Shown: positions 1 to 5,442, counted from the stretch's first letter. The stretch: 6,479 nt of DNA from an uncultured Cyanobium sp. (GCA_937919075.1 CALFOF010000252.1:1-6479); one strand, 5' to 3'. The notes: a model not told the origin generated them from the letters alone. Numbers and translations: made by a program.

Positions 1-904
1 CGGCCTCGGCCATGTGGCTGTTCTCCCCGGCAAAGACACCCTTCAGCCGCTCGCCACGGTCAACGGCCTGGTGCGCTCCGCCGCCTCCGCCCGCGCCGAG
101 GCGCCCAGCCCCTCCGCGCCCGAGCCCAGTGGTCGGCGTCGTGGTGGCCGTGGCGGCCGCGGCAGCCGCGGCGGCAACGAGCTGATCGAAGTGACCCCCG
201 TGCTCGTCTCGCTCGACGACGAGCCCGCTGCACCCCGGGTGGTAGAAGCGCCGCTGAGCGCTTCTGAAGGCGTCAGCCGCCGCCATGACCCCGAGCTGGT
301 GGCCGTCTCCATGGACGACGATCAGGAATTCGTCTACGGCTGGATGGGCCTCAATCCCACCCTGTTGCTGGAATCACCCCCTGCCGGCGACAACGTGGTC
401 GTTCGCGTCGTGCGCCCCGGCGAATCGGAAGCTGCGGTGCTCGACGCCGCTCGCCAGCAACTTTCCGGCTCCGGCTCCAGGCGTCGCCGTCGCGGCGGCC
501 GTAGCAGTGGCGAAGGCGGCGGTGCCGTCCGCACATCCGCGGACTTCCCCAGCGATGCTTCCGCACCCGTCGCTGTTGCCACGGCAGACACTGGCACCGA
601 CCGCTGGAGTTCCTCCCGCGATCCTGGCGATGCCGTGATGGTGGAAATCACCCCGCTGCCGATTGAGCGCGACCGCTCTCCAGCGGTGCGCAGCACGGTG
701 ATTGAAACCACGGTGCTGCAGGTGCCAGTCACCCGTTCCGTTGGGCGTGCCGCTGCTGCCGTGAGCATCACCGACCACCCTGCTGCTGGTGCGGTCGTTC
801 AAACCGAGCCGGAACTCCCACCAGACTCCCCCGCCGCTGACCCTGCCGACGATCCCGCCGGTGAGCCCAGACGCCGCCGCCGCCGTTCTTCGGCAGCGGT
901 CTGA
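1..904 (+). CDS. rne: Ribonuclease E/G, C-terminal noncatalytic region (5' end outside window)
   Basis: This is the tail of the main mRNA-decay endonuclease. The reading frame is already open at base 2 and codes GLGH before the first in-window GTG at 14, so that GTG is not the start. The early segment ([15 protein letters not shown]) is the end of the conserved portion. A low-complexity, Pro/Ala/Arg-rich tail of the usual cyanobacterial type follows. Visible elements, in order, are an RGG-like basic block (134-175), a conserved-looking [14 protein letters not shown] segment (332-373), a second basic block RRRRRGGR (479-502), and the C-terminal [11 protein letters not shown]. The final nonapeptide matches the cyanobacterial motif reported to bind polynucleotide phosphorylase. 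The catalytic S1, RNase H-like and DNase I-like domains lie upstream and are not seen. The stop codon TGA (902-904) abuts or overlaps rnhB. Identification rests on the tail motifs and on the rne-rnhB gene order known in cyanobacteria. Confidence 0.9.
   Translation, partial: GLGHVAVLPGKDTLQPLATVNGLVRSAASARAEAPSPSAPEPSGRRRGGRGGRGSRGGNELIEVTPVLVSLDDEPAAPRVVEAPLSASEGVSRRHDPELVAVSMDDDQEFVYGWMGLNPTLLLESPPAGDNVVVRVVRPGESEAAVLDAARQQLSGSGSRRRRRGGRSSGEGGGAVRTSADFPSDASAPVAVATADTGTDRWSSSRDPGDAVMVEITPLPIERDRSPAVRSTVIETTVLQVPVTRSVGRAAAAVSITDHPAAGAVVQTEPELPPDSPAADPADDPAGEPRRRRRRSSAAV
869..895 (+). other. PNPase-binding nonapeptide RRRRRRSSA of RNase E
   Basis: Codons AGA CGC CGC CGC CGC CGT TCT TCG GCA encode RRRRRRSSA, two residues before the end of the RNase E protein. 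In cyanobacteria this extreme C-terminal nonapeptide is known to recruit polynucleotide phosphorylase, giving a minimal degradosome without an E. coli-like scaffold. The match is direct; binding in this organism is inferred. Confidence 0.85.
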
Positions 905-1539
905 GCCCGGCGCCGCCGGCCGATCCCTATGCCCAGCACGATCCCGGCGTTTGCGCCGGGGTTGATGAAGTGGGGCGGGGCAGCCTGTTCGGGCCAGTGT
1001 TCGCGGCTGCGGTGGTGTTGCCGGCGTTTGCGCTGCCAGCCCTGGCCGCGGCCGGGCTCACCGACAGCAAGGCGCTGCGGCCACTGCAGCGTCGCCGGCT
1101 CCTGCCACTGATCGTGGATGCGGCGGCGCAGCGGGCCCTCGGCCAGGCCTCTGCTGAGGAGATTGATCGTCATGGCATCCGCTGCGCCACCGAACTGGCC
1201 ATGCTGCGCGCGCTGCAGCGGCTTGCAGCGCCACCCCGTCTCGTGATTGTCGATGGGGTGCTGCCGCTGCGGCTTTGGAGCGGGCCCCAGATCACCCTGG
1301 TGCGTGGCGATCGCCATTGCTTGTCGGTCGCTGCCGCCAGCGTGGTGGCCAAGCAGGCCCGCGATGGCCTGATCCAGCGGCTGGCCTGCCGCTTCCCTGG
1401 TTATGGCCTCGAGCGGCATGCCGGTTATGGCACGGCGTTGCATCGCCAGGCCCTGCGCCGGCTCGGTCCTACGCCGCTGCACCGGGCCTGCTTCCTGAGC
1501 AAGGTGCTGGCAGGCACCGACTGGCCGCTGCTCCGCTGA
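901..1539 (+). CDS. rnhB: Ribonuclease HII, start codon anomalous
   Basis: RNase HII cleaves RNA in RNA-DNA hybrids and nicks at single ribonucleotides misincorporated in DNA. Numbered from the CTG at 901, the 212-residue product has the catalytic motif DEVGRG (D22, E23), LTDSK (D55), IVDG (D118), the [10 protein letters not shown] block (D155) and the family C-terminal GYGT..H / [10 protein letters not shown] signature (from about 175). All four acidic active-site positions are present. The first conventional in-frame start is GTG 970, inside DEVGRG, and would delete D22 and E23, so it cannot give an active enzyme. Upstream in this frame there is no ATG, GTG or TTG back to the stop at 862. 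CTG 901 overlaps the RNase E stop as CTGA, which would suit coupled reinitiation. The alternative is ATG 929 with one base missing from the sequence before about 955. The function is firm; the start is not. Confidence 0.9.
   Translation: MSPAPPADPYAQHDPGVCAGVDEVGRGSLFGPVFAAAVVLPAFALPALAAAGLTDSKALRPLQRRRLLPLIVDAAAQRALGQASAEEIDRHGIRCATELAMLRALQRLAAPPRLVIVDGVLPLRLWSGPQITLVRGDRHCLSVAAASVVAKQARDGLIQRLACRFPGYGLERHAGYGTALHRQALRRLGPTPLHRACFLSKVLAGTDWPLLR
1306..1315. repeat. HIP1 palindrome (GGCGATCGCC)
   Basis: The octamer GCGATCGC with the preferred flanking G and C lies inside rnhB. HIP1 is strongly over-represented in many cyanobacterial genomes, so it supports the host assignment. Confidence 0.8.
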
Positions 1540-1554
1540 GCGCGGGTTCAGCGG
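1533..1554. other. Inverted repeat spanning both stop codons of rnhB and the DUF1997 gene
   Basis: CCGCTGA (1533-1539) and TCAGCGG (1548-1554) form a perfect 7-bp stem with an 8-nt loop, GCGCGGGT. Each arm ends exactly with the stop codon of one of the two convergent genes, and the loop is the whole intergenic spacer. There is no long T tract on either side, so it is not a classical intrinsic terminator. It could act as a weak bidirectional 3'-end structure. Confidence 0.5.
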
Positions 1555-2060
1555 TCTTCGCACCACTCACTGAAATCACTCAGCAGGCTCTTGCCCACCC
1601 GTTTGCGCATGCTCAGCAGGATGCCGCCGAGCAGGGAGCGGCCCGTGGCCTCCAGCACGCGCGGCGGGATCAGCCCCAGCACGGCGGGGCGACTCACGCG
1701 CACGCCCAGCAGGGCTTCCCCTTCCAGGCCGCCATCGTTCACCGCCAGCCACGATTGCAGCGTGAATTCGAAGTCGTCCACCGCTTCGAGTCCGTCGAGG
1801 CGGCACTCGATTGCGTCCAGCACCAGCCGCCCGGGCTCCCGCTGGGCCTGTAGTTGCACCACCGGTTGCACCTGCAGCTGAAACACCTTGAATCCGCTCA
1901 CTTCGTACTGGTAGTTGCCAGGACTGAGCGGCGTGAGCTGGCGCGGTTCCAGCAAGGCCTGGATCACCCGCTGTTCGTCATCGAGGTAATCGGCCAGAAG
2001 CTCAGCCCGCCCGTGAACCGGCAAGGTGAGCTGCTGGCTGGCGCTGAAGGCCAGAGACAT
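1548..2060 (-). CDS. DUF1997 family protein
   Basis: The 170-residue product, starting MSLAFSASQQ, resembles the DUF1997 proteins found in cyanobacteria and plastids, whose biochemical role is not established. I see no signal peptide, membrane helix or catalytic motif. The protein has alternating hydrophobic strands (YQYEVSGFKVFQLQVQPVVQ near 50-69, LVLDAIECRLDG near 79-90, DDFEFTLQSWLAV near 95-107). It ends in a helical, basic C-terminus (GRSLLGGILLSMRKRVGKSLL, from about 140), suggesting a beta-rich ligand- or protein-binding fold. The frame is open to 2150, but the first 30 residues from there are Arg/Pro-rich and would overlap the pheA start, so the ATG at 2060 is preferred. No Shine-Dalgarno is visible. 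It is convergent with rnhB (8-nt gap) and divergent from pheA. The family call is from memory of the sequence pattern. Confidence 0.75.
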   Translation of the reverse strand: MSLAFSASQQLTLPVHGRAELLADYLDDEQRVIQALLEPRQLTPLSPGNYQYEVSGFKVFQLQVQPVVQLQAQREPGRLVLDAIECRLDGLEAVDDFEFTLQSWLAVNDGGLEGEALLGVRVSRPAVLGLIPPRVLEATGRSLLGGILLSMRKRVGKSLLSDFSEWCEDR

Positions 2061-2118
2061 CGCCTGGGGAGGCCGGCGGAGCATGATCCTATCCACCGGT
2101 CTGCGCTCCCCTTCCCCC
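2061..2118. promoter_or_regulatory. Divergent spacer between the DUF1997 gene and pheA
   Basis: These 58 bp must hold or border the start signals of both genes. I see only weak -10-like hexamers: TATCCA at 2090 on the plus strand, and TAGGAT (complement of 2086-2091) on the minus strand. Neither has a recognisable -35 box. An ATG at 2083 is in frame with pheA but sits one base after GGAG, too close for a ribosome binding site. Confidence 0.3.
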
Positions 2119-2973
2119 ATGCGTCTCGCCTTTCTCGGACCCGCCGGCACCTACGGAGAACAGGCGGCGCGTCAGTTCGCCACCCTGGAGGGCCTCCAGG
2201 ATCCGGACTTCGTCCCGCAGGGCAGCATTCGTGCCGTGGTCAAAGCCCTGGCCGACGGAGACTGCGGCGCCGCCGTGGTCCCGGTGGAGAATTCGGTGGA
2301 GGGCGGTGTCACCGCCTGCCTTGATGTGCTTTGGGAGCACTCCGATCTGCAGATCCGCCGTGCGTTGGTGCTGCCGATTCGCCACGCCCTGCTCGGCAGC
2401 GGCCCGATCGCCCGGGTGAGCGAGGTGCTTTCCCATCCCCAGGCCTTGGCCCAGTGCGGCCAATGGCTGACGGAGCACCTCAGCGATGCCCTGCAATTGC
2501 CCACCAGCTCCACGGCCGAAGCCGCGCGGCTGGTGGCGGGCAGTCGCTTCCGTGCTGCGATCGCTTCGCGCCAGGCGGCGGCGGAGCACGGACTGGAGGT
2601 GCTGGCCTACCCGATCAACGATGTGATCGGCAATTGCACCCGATTCCTGCTGCTGCAGAAGGAGGGAGCTCCCGCCGAAGGCAGCACCCATTGCAGCCTG
2701 GCCTTTTCTCTGCATGCGAACAGCCCGGGGGCGCTGCTGGAGGCACTCAGCTGCTTCGCGCATCGTCAGTTGAACATGAGCCGGATCGAGTCGCGACCTT
2801 CCAAGCGCGAGATGGGCGAATACCTGTTCTTCGTGGATCTTGAGCGGCCTGCCGCCGGAGAAGCGCTCCACCAGGCCATTGAGGAGCTCAGGGGTCTGTG
2901 CCAGCACCTGGCGCTGTTCGGCGCCTATCCGCTCACGAACCTCGCGGAGGAGGGGCGCTCTTCTGCTGGTTAG
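2119..2973 (+). CDS. pheA: Prephenate dehydratase, monofunctional
   Basis: This cytosolic enzyme converts prephenate to phenylpyruvate in phenylalanine synthesis. The 284-residue protein opens with the family N-terminus MRLAFLGPAGTYGEQAA. The catalytic domain (about 1-182) carries VVPVENSVEGGV (53-64), SHPQALAQC (105-113) and the TRF motif in NCTRFLLL (T174-F176), with T174 the conserved catalytic Thr. A C-terminal ACT regulatory domain follows (about 190-275) with the phenylalanine-binding signatures GALLEAL (204-210) and SRIESRPSK (221-229). Feedback inhibition by phenylalanine is therefore expected. There is no chorismate mutase domain, unlike the E. coli P-protein. ATG 2119 is chosen because it matches the family start; ATG 2083 would add 12 residues of Ser/Pro-rich sequence. 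No Shine-Dalgarno is seen. The 3' end overlaps the convergent methyltransferase gene by 41 bp. Confidence 0.96.
   Translation: MRLAFLGPAGTYGEQAARQFATLEGLQDPDFVPQGSIRAVVKALADGDCGAAVVPVENSVEGGVTACLDVLWEHSDLQIRRALVLPIRHALLGSGPIARVSEVLSHPQALAQCGQWLTEHLSDALQLPTSSTAEAARLVAGSRFRAAIASRQAAAEHGLEVLAYPINDVIGNCTRFLLLQKEGAPAEGSTHCSLAFSLHANSPGALLEALSCFAHRQLNMSRIESRPSKREMGEYLFFVDLERPAAGEALHQAIEELRGLCQHLALFGAYPLTNLAEEGRSSAG
2557..2564. repeat. HIP1 palindrome (GCGATCGC)
   Basis: This is a second HIP1 octamer, inside pheA. Two copies in about 6.5 kb is far more than expected by chance for an 8-mer and fits a HIP1-bearing cyanobacterium. Confidence 0.75.
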
Positions 2974-3958
2974 CCAAGGTGGGCGGGCTGAGTCTGGAGT
3001 CTGTGCCGCGGCGGCAGCGGAAGACGCCGAACGCCATCAGGCCATGGCGAAAAGCCCAGTCCATCAGCAGCAGGGTGGGGGTTTCGCGCACGCCCTGCAG
3101 CACGGCCGCTGGGCCCAGGCCCAGCACGGCGGCTGGCCGGCGGAGGCCTTCCAGGATCGAATCGATCCAGGAGGGCAGGGTGGCGCGCGTCCAGTCGTCG
3201 GTATCGGTGTGGGCGCCGCCGGCATGGACGCTCAGCTCCAGGTTGCGCCGAAACGAAGCAATGCTCGCGAATTCCGGGTGGGCCCATTGATCCAGTAGCT
3301 GTCGCATCACCCAGCGCTCCACAGGGCTGAGCGCTCCGGCGGAGGGATCGCGGCGGTTCCAGTCGGCCACCGCCAGCAGCCCCCCGGGAGCCAGCACGCG
3401 CAGCAGCTCATCGGCGTAGCGCTGCTTGTCGGGCATGTGCGGCCCGGCCTCCACACTCCAGACCGCATCGAAGGTGCCATCCGGCAGATCGAGATCGAGC
3501 GCATCCATCACGGCAAAACGGCAGCCCAGGCCTGCCGGGGTGAGCTGGCGGGCTCGCTCCACCTGTGCCGGGCTGATGCTGATGCCGAGCACCTCGAAGC
3601 CATAGTTACGGGCGAGGATCCTGGCGCTGCCGCCGATGCCGCAGCCCACATCCAGCAGCCTGGAGCCGGGGGGCAACTGATCGAGACCACTCCAGCGCAC
3701 CAGCTCATGCACGAAGGCCACCTTGGCGGCACGGAAGTCGGCCCGATGCGGTGGGTTTCCGTAATGACCGAGGTGTACGTGGTCACCCCAGAGCCGCTCC
3801 AGCAGCCGGTCTTCCGTCCAGCGGTCGTAAGCCTCCGCCACGGTGGCGGTGCTCTCGAAGCTGCGGTTGCGCCGCTGCCAAAGCACAAACGCGCCCGCCA
3901 GCGCGGCCACAGCAAGCACTGCTGCCAGCGGCAGAGCTGGCGCAGGAAGTCCGGCCAT
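2933..3958 (-). CDS. MPBQ/MSBQ-type SAM-dependent methyltransferase (plastoquinone/tocopherol pathway)
   Basis: The 341-residue product matches the cyanobacterial 2-methyl-6-phytyl-/solanesyl-benzoquinone methyltransferase typified by Synechocystis sll0418. That enzyme methylates the quinone ring precursors of plastoquinone and tocopherol at the membrane. A hydrophobic N-terminal anchor (about 7-27) is followed by basic residues QRRNR. Next come the diagnostic AYDRWTEDRLLERLWGDHVH (43-62) and LGHYG, SAM motif I LLDVGCGIGGSARIL (101-115), and the acidic post-I region ending GISISP. WSVEAGPHMPDK (167-178), LLRVLAPGGLLAVADWN (185-201) and VMRQLLDQWAHPEFASI complete the family core. The C-terminal tail after about residue 316 looks longer than in the family and is coded opposite the end of pheA. 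The ATG start shares its A with the LON gene stop (TGATG) and lacks a clear Shine-Dalgarno, so coupled translation is likely. A closely related quinone or tocopherol methyltransferase specificity cannot be excluded. Confidence 0.88.
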   Translation of the reverse strand: MAGLPAPALPLAAVLAVAALAGAFVLWQRRNRSFESTATVAEAYDRWTEDRLLERLWGDHVHLGHYGNPPHRADFRAAKVAFVHELVRWSGLDQLPPGSRLLDVGCGIGGSARILARNYGFEVLGISISPAQVERARQLTPAGLGCRFAVMDALDLDLPDGTFDAVWSVEAGPHMPDKQRYADELLRVLAPGGLLAVADWNRRDPSAGALSPVERWVMRQLLDQWAHPEFASIASFRRNLELSVHAGGAHTDTDDWTRATLPSWIDSILEGLRRPAAVLGLGPAAVLQGVRETPTLLLMDWAFRHGLMAFGVFRCRRGTDSRLSPPTLANQQKSAPPPRGS

Positions 3959-4629
3959 CAGGAGGGGTCCCTGGGGGATTCACCCAGATCCTTGAAGGTG
4001 TCCTTGAGGACTGTGCGGGCCGCGAGCTGCCGCCGGGTCTGGTCGAGCAGGGCGAATTCCTGCCGCAACCGCTCGCCGGTGTCGGTGAGCTCCAGCAGGG
4101 TCTGCTGATGATCGGCCACGGGACCGCCGAGATGGGAGCCGATCCAGAACGAGAGCTCCCGCGGCAGGTCGGGCAGATCGTTGGGGAGGCTGCTGGGCCG
4201 GCCCACGAGCTTGCCGGTGAGATCCACCACGTCCCGCAAGGCCTGGGTCACGTCGCTGGCCAGTTCGCTGAGGGTTTCCGGAGTTTCGTCGGTTTCGTCC
4301 TCGATCCAGCTCACCATGCCCACCCGGAACGGGGCCTCCCGCACCACTTCAAGCACGCGGAAACGCTGCTGTCCCATGGTCACGATGTTGCTCCGATCGT
4401 CTTCCTGGGTCTGGCACTGGAGGATTTCCGCGCAGCAGCCCACAGAGGCCATTTTCTTTTCCTGCGGGTCCCAGCGGATCACGCCGAAGCGGCGATCCGT
4501 CTGTAAAACCGTTTGCAGGAGCATCCGGTACCGCGGCTCAAAGATGTGCAGCGGCAGCACCTCCTGTGGGAACAACACCACATCCGGCAGAGGGAATAGG
4601 GGGAGTTCCCTGACGGCCAGATCAGTCAC
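3958..4629 (-). CDS. LON substrate-binding domain protein (Lon N-terminal-like)
   Basis: The 223-residue protein has the N-terminal LON domain and no AAA+ ATPase or Ser-Lys protease domain, so it is not a protease by itself. LPLFPLPDVVLFPQEVLPLH (9-28), IFEPRYRMLLQ (29-39), FGVIRW (48-53), VGCCAEIL (63-70) and the G.QRFRV block (86-92) are the usual landmarks. The C-terminal half is helical and acidic to mixed. Such stand-alone proteins are common in cyanobacteria next to the str operon; their role is unknown and may be substrate or partner binding. The frame is open up to ATG 4800, but the extra 57 residues are Pro/Ser-rich and overlap structured noncoding-looking sequence. GTG 4629, just before TDLAVRELPLFPLP, is therefore taken as start. 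There is no Shine-Dalgarno. The stop is fused to the methyltransferase start in TGATG, indicating a two-gene operon. Confidence 0.88.
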   Translation of the reverse strand: MTDLAVRELPLFPLPDVVLFPQEVLPLHIFEPRYRMLLQTVLQTDRRFGVIRWDPQEKKMASVGCCAEILQCQTQEDDRSNIVTMGQQRFRVLEVVREAPFRVGMVSWIEDETDETPETLSELASDVTQALRDVVDLTGKLVGRPSSLPNDLPDLPRELSFWIGSHLGGPVADHQQTLLELTDTGERLRQEFALLDQTRRQLAARTVLKDTFKDLGESPRDPS

Positions 4630-4698
4630 GGATGGGTAGGTGGGGAAAGGGCTGGGAAAAGCTGATGAAGGGTCGGCGATAGGGGGCCTTGGATGGAA

Positions 4699-4737
4699 GC
4701 TTGCCCCGGAGCTTTGCCGGAGACGCTTGCCAAGGAG
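4699..4737 (-). repeat. Three imperfect direct repeats, consensus CTCCnnGGCAAGC (minus strand)
   Basis: On the minus strand, CTCCTTGGCAAGC (4737-4725), CTCCGGCAAAGC (4722-4711) and CTCCGGGGCAAGC (4711-4699) follow each other closely. They end 69 nt before the LON start codon. They may be a tandem binding site or just a local duplication; no known operator is recognised. Confidence 0.4.
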
Positions 4738-4766
4738 TGTCTCGCGCAGAGACAGACGTGCAATCC

Positions 4767-4809
4767 CCACTGGTATTGCCAGCGGTGGATACGCCAGCAA
4801 TGGCAGTGG
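4767..4809 (-). other. Interrupted stem-loop in the LON leader
   Basis: On the minus strand CCACTG pairs with CAGTGG (6 bp). After a 2x2 mismatch ATTGC pairs with GCAAT (5 bp). Then UG faces UG as two G-U wobbles, and GCG pairs with CGC around a 7-nt loop. On the plus strand the wobble pairs become C-A mismatches but one other position becomes a wobble, so the minus-strand RNA is only modestly favoured. Confidence 0.4.
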
Positions 4810-4837
4810 CCTAGGCCTTGGAATGCCGCATAAGTGA

Positions 4838-4843
4838 ATTCTA
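4838..4843 (-). promoter_or_regulatory. Possible -10 box TAGAAT for the LON/methyltransferase operon
   Basis: TAGAAT matches TATAAT at five of six positions and lies directly after the rpsJ terminator. No -35 box is visible at the proper spacing. Transcription from here would give a leader of about 200 nt before GTG 4629. It may equally be chance AT-richness next to the U tract. Confidence 0.25.
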
Positions 4844-4844
4844 G

Positions 4845-4873
4845 AAAAAAGAAAGCCCGCCGGGGAAGCGGGC
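4845..4873 (-). terminator. Intrinsic terminator of the tuf-rpsJ operon
   Basis: On the minus strand GCCCGC, loop TTCCCCG, GCGGGC is followed at once by TTTCTTTTTT. The 6-bp all-GC stem plus U tract is a textbook Rho-independent terminator. It lies about 80 nt after the rpsJ stop and separates the ribosomal operon from the LON gene. Confidence 0.9.
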
Positions 4874-4892
4874 AGGCCTGAGCCGGTGCCAA

Positions 4893-4915
4893 GCCGCAGG
4901 CCTCAGGCCTGCGGC
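4893..4915. repeat. Perfect 23-nt inverted repeat downstream of rpsJ
   Basis: GCCGCAGGCC, TCA, GGCCTGCGGC is a 10-bp perfect stem, or 11 bp with the T-A pair and a one-base centre. It has no U tract. It lies between the rpsJ stop and the terminator. CAGGCCTGAG at 4873-4882 is also fully complementary to CTCAGGCCTG at 4902-4911, so a second hairpin competes with it. Confidence 0.7.
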
Positions 4916-4951
4916 AGCGGTTTCATGGCCATGCAAAAAGCTTGGAGCCGC

Positions 4952-5272
4952 TCAGAGCTTGACTTCGATATCGACGCCACTGGGCAGATCGAGCTTCATC
5001 AGCGCGTCGATTGTTTTCGAGGAGGGGCTGTAGATGTCGATGATGCGCCGGTGGGTGCGGGTTTCGAAGTGCTCACGGGAGTCTTTGTCCACGTGGGGCG
5101 AACGAAGCACGCAGTAAATCTTGCGCTTGGTGGGCAGCGGGATGGGGCCGATGGCCGTGGCGGCGGTGTGATCAGCGGTTTCGATGATTTTTTCGCAGGA
5201 AAGATCCAGCATGCGGCGGTCGAACGCCTTGAGACGGATGCGGATCTTCTGCTGGGCGATGGCGGTGGACAT
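4952..5272 (-). CDS. rpsJ: 30S ribosomal protein S10
   Basis: This is the S10 protein of the 30S subunit head; in bacteria it also partners NusB in transcription antitermination. The 106-residue product begins [18 protein letters not shown]. It carries the S10 signature [19 protein letters not shown] (from about residue 58) followed by IIDIYSP, and ends VDIEVKL, with no gaps relative to the family. The frame is open to 5320, but the ATG at 5272 matches known S10 N-termini; the upstream residues ([16 protein letters not shown]) do not. There is no Shine-Dalgarno. It lies 170 bp downstream of tuf on the same strand. It is the last gene before the terminator, the arrangement expected at the end of a cyanobacterial rpsL-rpsG-fusA-tuf-rpsJ cluster. 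Confidence 0.98.
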   Translation of the reverse strand: MSTAIAQQKIRIRLKAFDRRMLDLSCEKIIETADHTAATAIGPIPLPTKRKIYCVLRSPHVDKDSREHFETRTHRRIIDIYSPSSKTIDALMKLDLPSGVDIEVKL

Positions 5273-5293
5273 GGGGAAATGCGGGTGAGGCAT

Positions 5294-5315
5294 CCGCCAG
5301 CAAGAACGCTGCCGG
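5294..5315 (-). other. Stem-loop in the rpsJ leader
   Basis: On the minus strand CCGGCAGC, loop GTTCTT, GCTGGCGG pairs at seven of eight positions (one G-G mismatch). It ends 21 nt before the rpsJ ATG, close enough to affect ribosome access. Confidence 0.45.
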
Positions 5316-5318
5316 TGC

Positions 5319-5348
5319 AAAAAACGATGAATCAGGGCTGAACCCTGA
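5319..5348 (-). terminator. Weak terminator-like stem-loop between tuf and rpsJ
   Basis: On the minus strand TCAGGG, loop TTCAG, CCCTGA is a 6-bp stem, followed after 7 nt by TTTTTT. The offset of the U run makes efficient termination doubtful. Partial attenuation or an RNA processing site is as likely. Confidence 0.35.
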
Positions 5349-5393
5349 ATTGCCGAGGTGCGGCTGGCCAGAGGCCAAAGCGGTCGAGCCGAG

Positions 5394-5424
5394 GGGGGAG
5401 AAGCCTGCTGGCAGACTCTCCCCC
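5394..5424 (-). other. Long stem-loop just after the tuf stop codon
   Basis: On the minus strand GGGGGAGA pairs with TCTCCCCC (8 bp). After a one-base bulge GTCTG pairs with CAGGC (one G-U) around loop CCAG. It begins 18 nt after the tuf stop and has no following U tract. It may block 3' exonucleases and stabilise tuf mRNA, or mark a processing point. Confidence 0.55.
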
Positions 5425-5442
5425 AAAGACCCTAGATCAGGA

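Larger units (their letters stand above)
4630..4844 (-). other. Noncoding stretch upstream of the LON gene
   Basis: No convincing gene is present. Frames open here give low-complexity Pro/Ser/Arg peptides with no family resemblance. Read in the direction of the LON gene, it holds a possible -10 box, a 43-nt interrupted stem-loop, three imperfect direct repeats, then a pyrimidine-rich stretch just before the GTG. It is best read as a promoter plus a long 5' leader, or as a place for a small RNA. Confidence 0.45.

Noticed and set aside
929..1111. Small plus-strand frame from ATG 929 as a separate 60-residue gene
   Set aside because: It overlaps the catalytic core of RNase HII in another frame. 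The ATG matters only as a possible rnhB start if a base is missing.
799..1566. Long antisense frame (255 codons) opposite rnhB
   Set aside because: It is Arg/Gln/Gly-rich with no family resemblance, and lies opposite a gene with intact catalytic motifs. It is a typical GC-rich shadow frame.
2089..2907. Long antisense frame (272 codons) opposite pheA
   Set aside because: It mirrors the codon structure of pheA, has low-complexity composition and no recognisable domain; pheA itself is unambiguous.
3437..4506. Plus-strand frames of 223 and 251 codons across the methyltransferase and LON genes
   Set aside because: Both are shadows of well-recognised minus-strand genes, and they cross the LON/methyltransferase junction without any domain match.
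4630..4800. LON protein start at ATG 4800 (57 extra residues)
   Set aside because: The extra part is Ser/Pro-rich and unlike known LON-domain N-termini, and covers repeat and stem-loop sequence. GTG 4629 fits the family start.
4626..4892. Minus-strand frame of 88 codons across the rpsJ terminator
   Set aside because: It runs through the terminator and its U tract and has no family resemblance, so it is very unlikely to be a gene.
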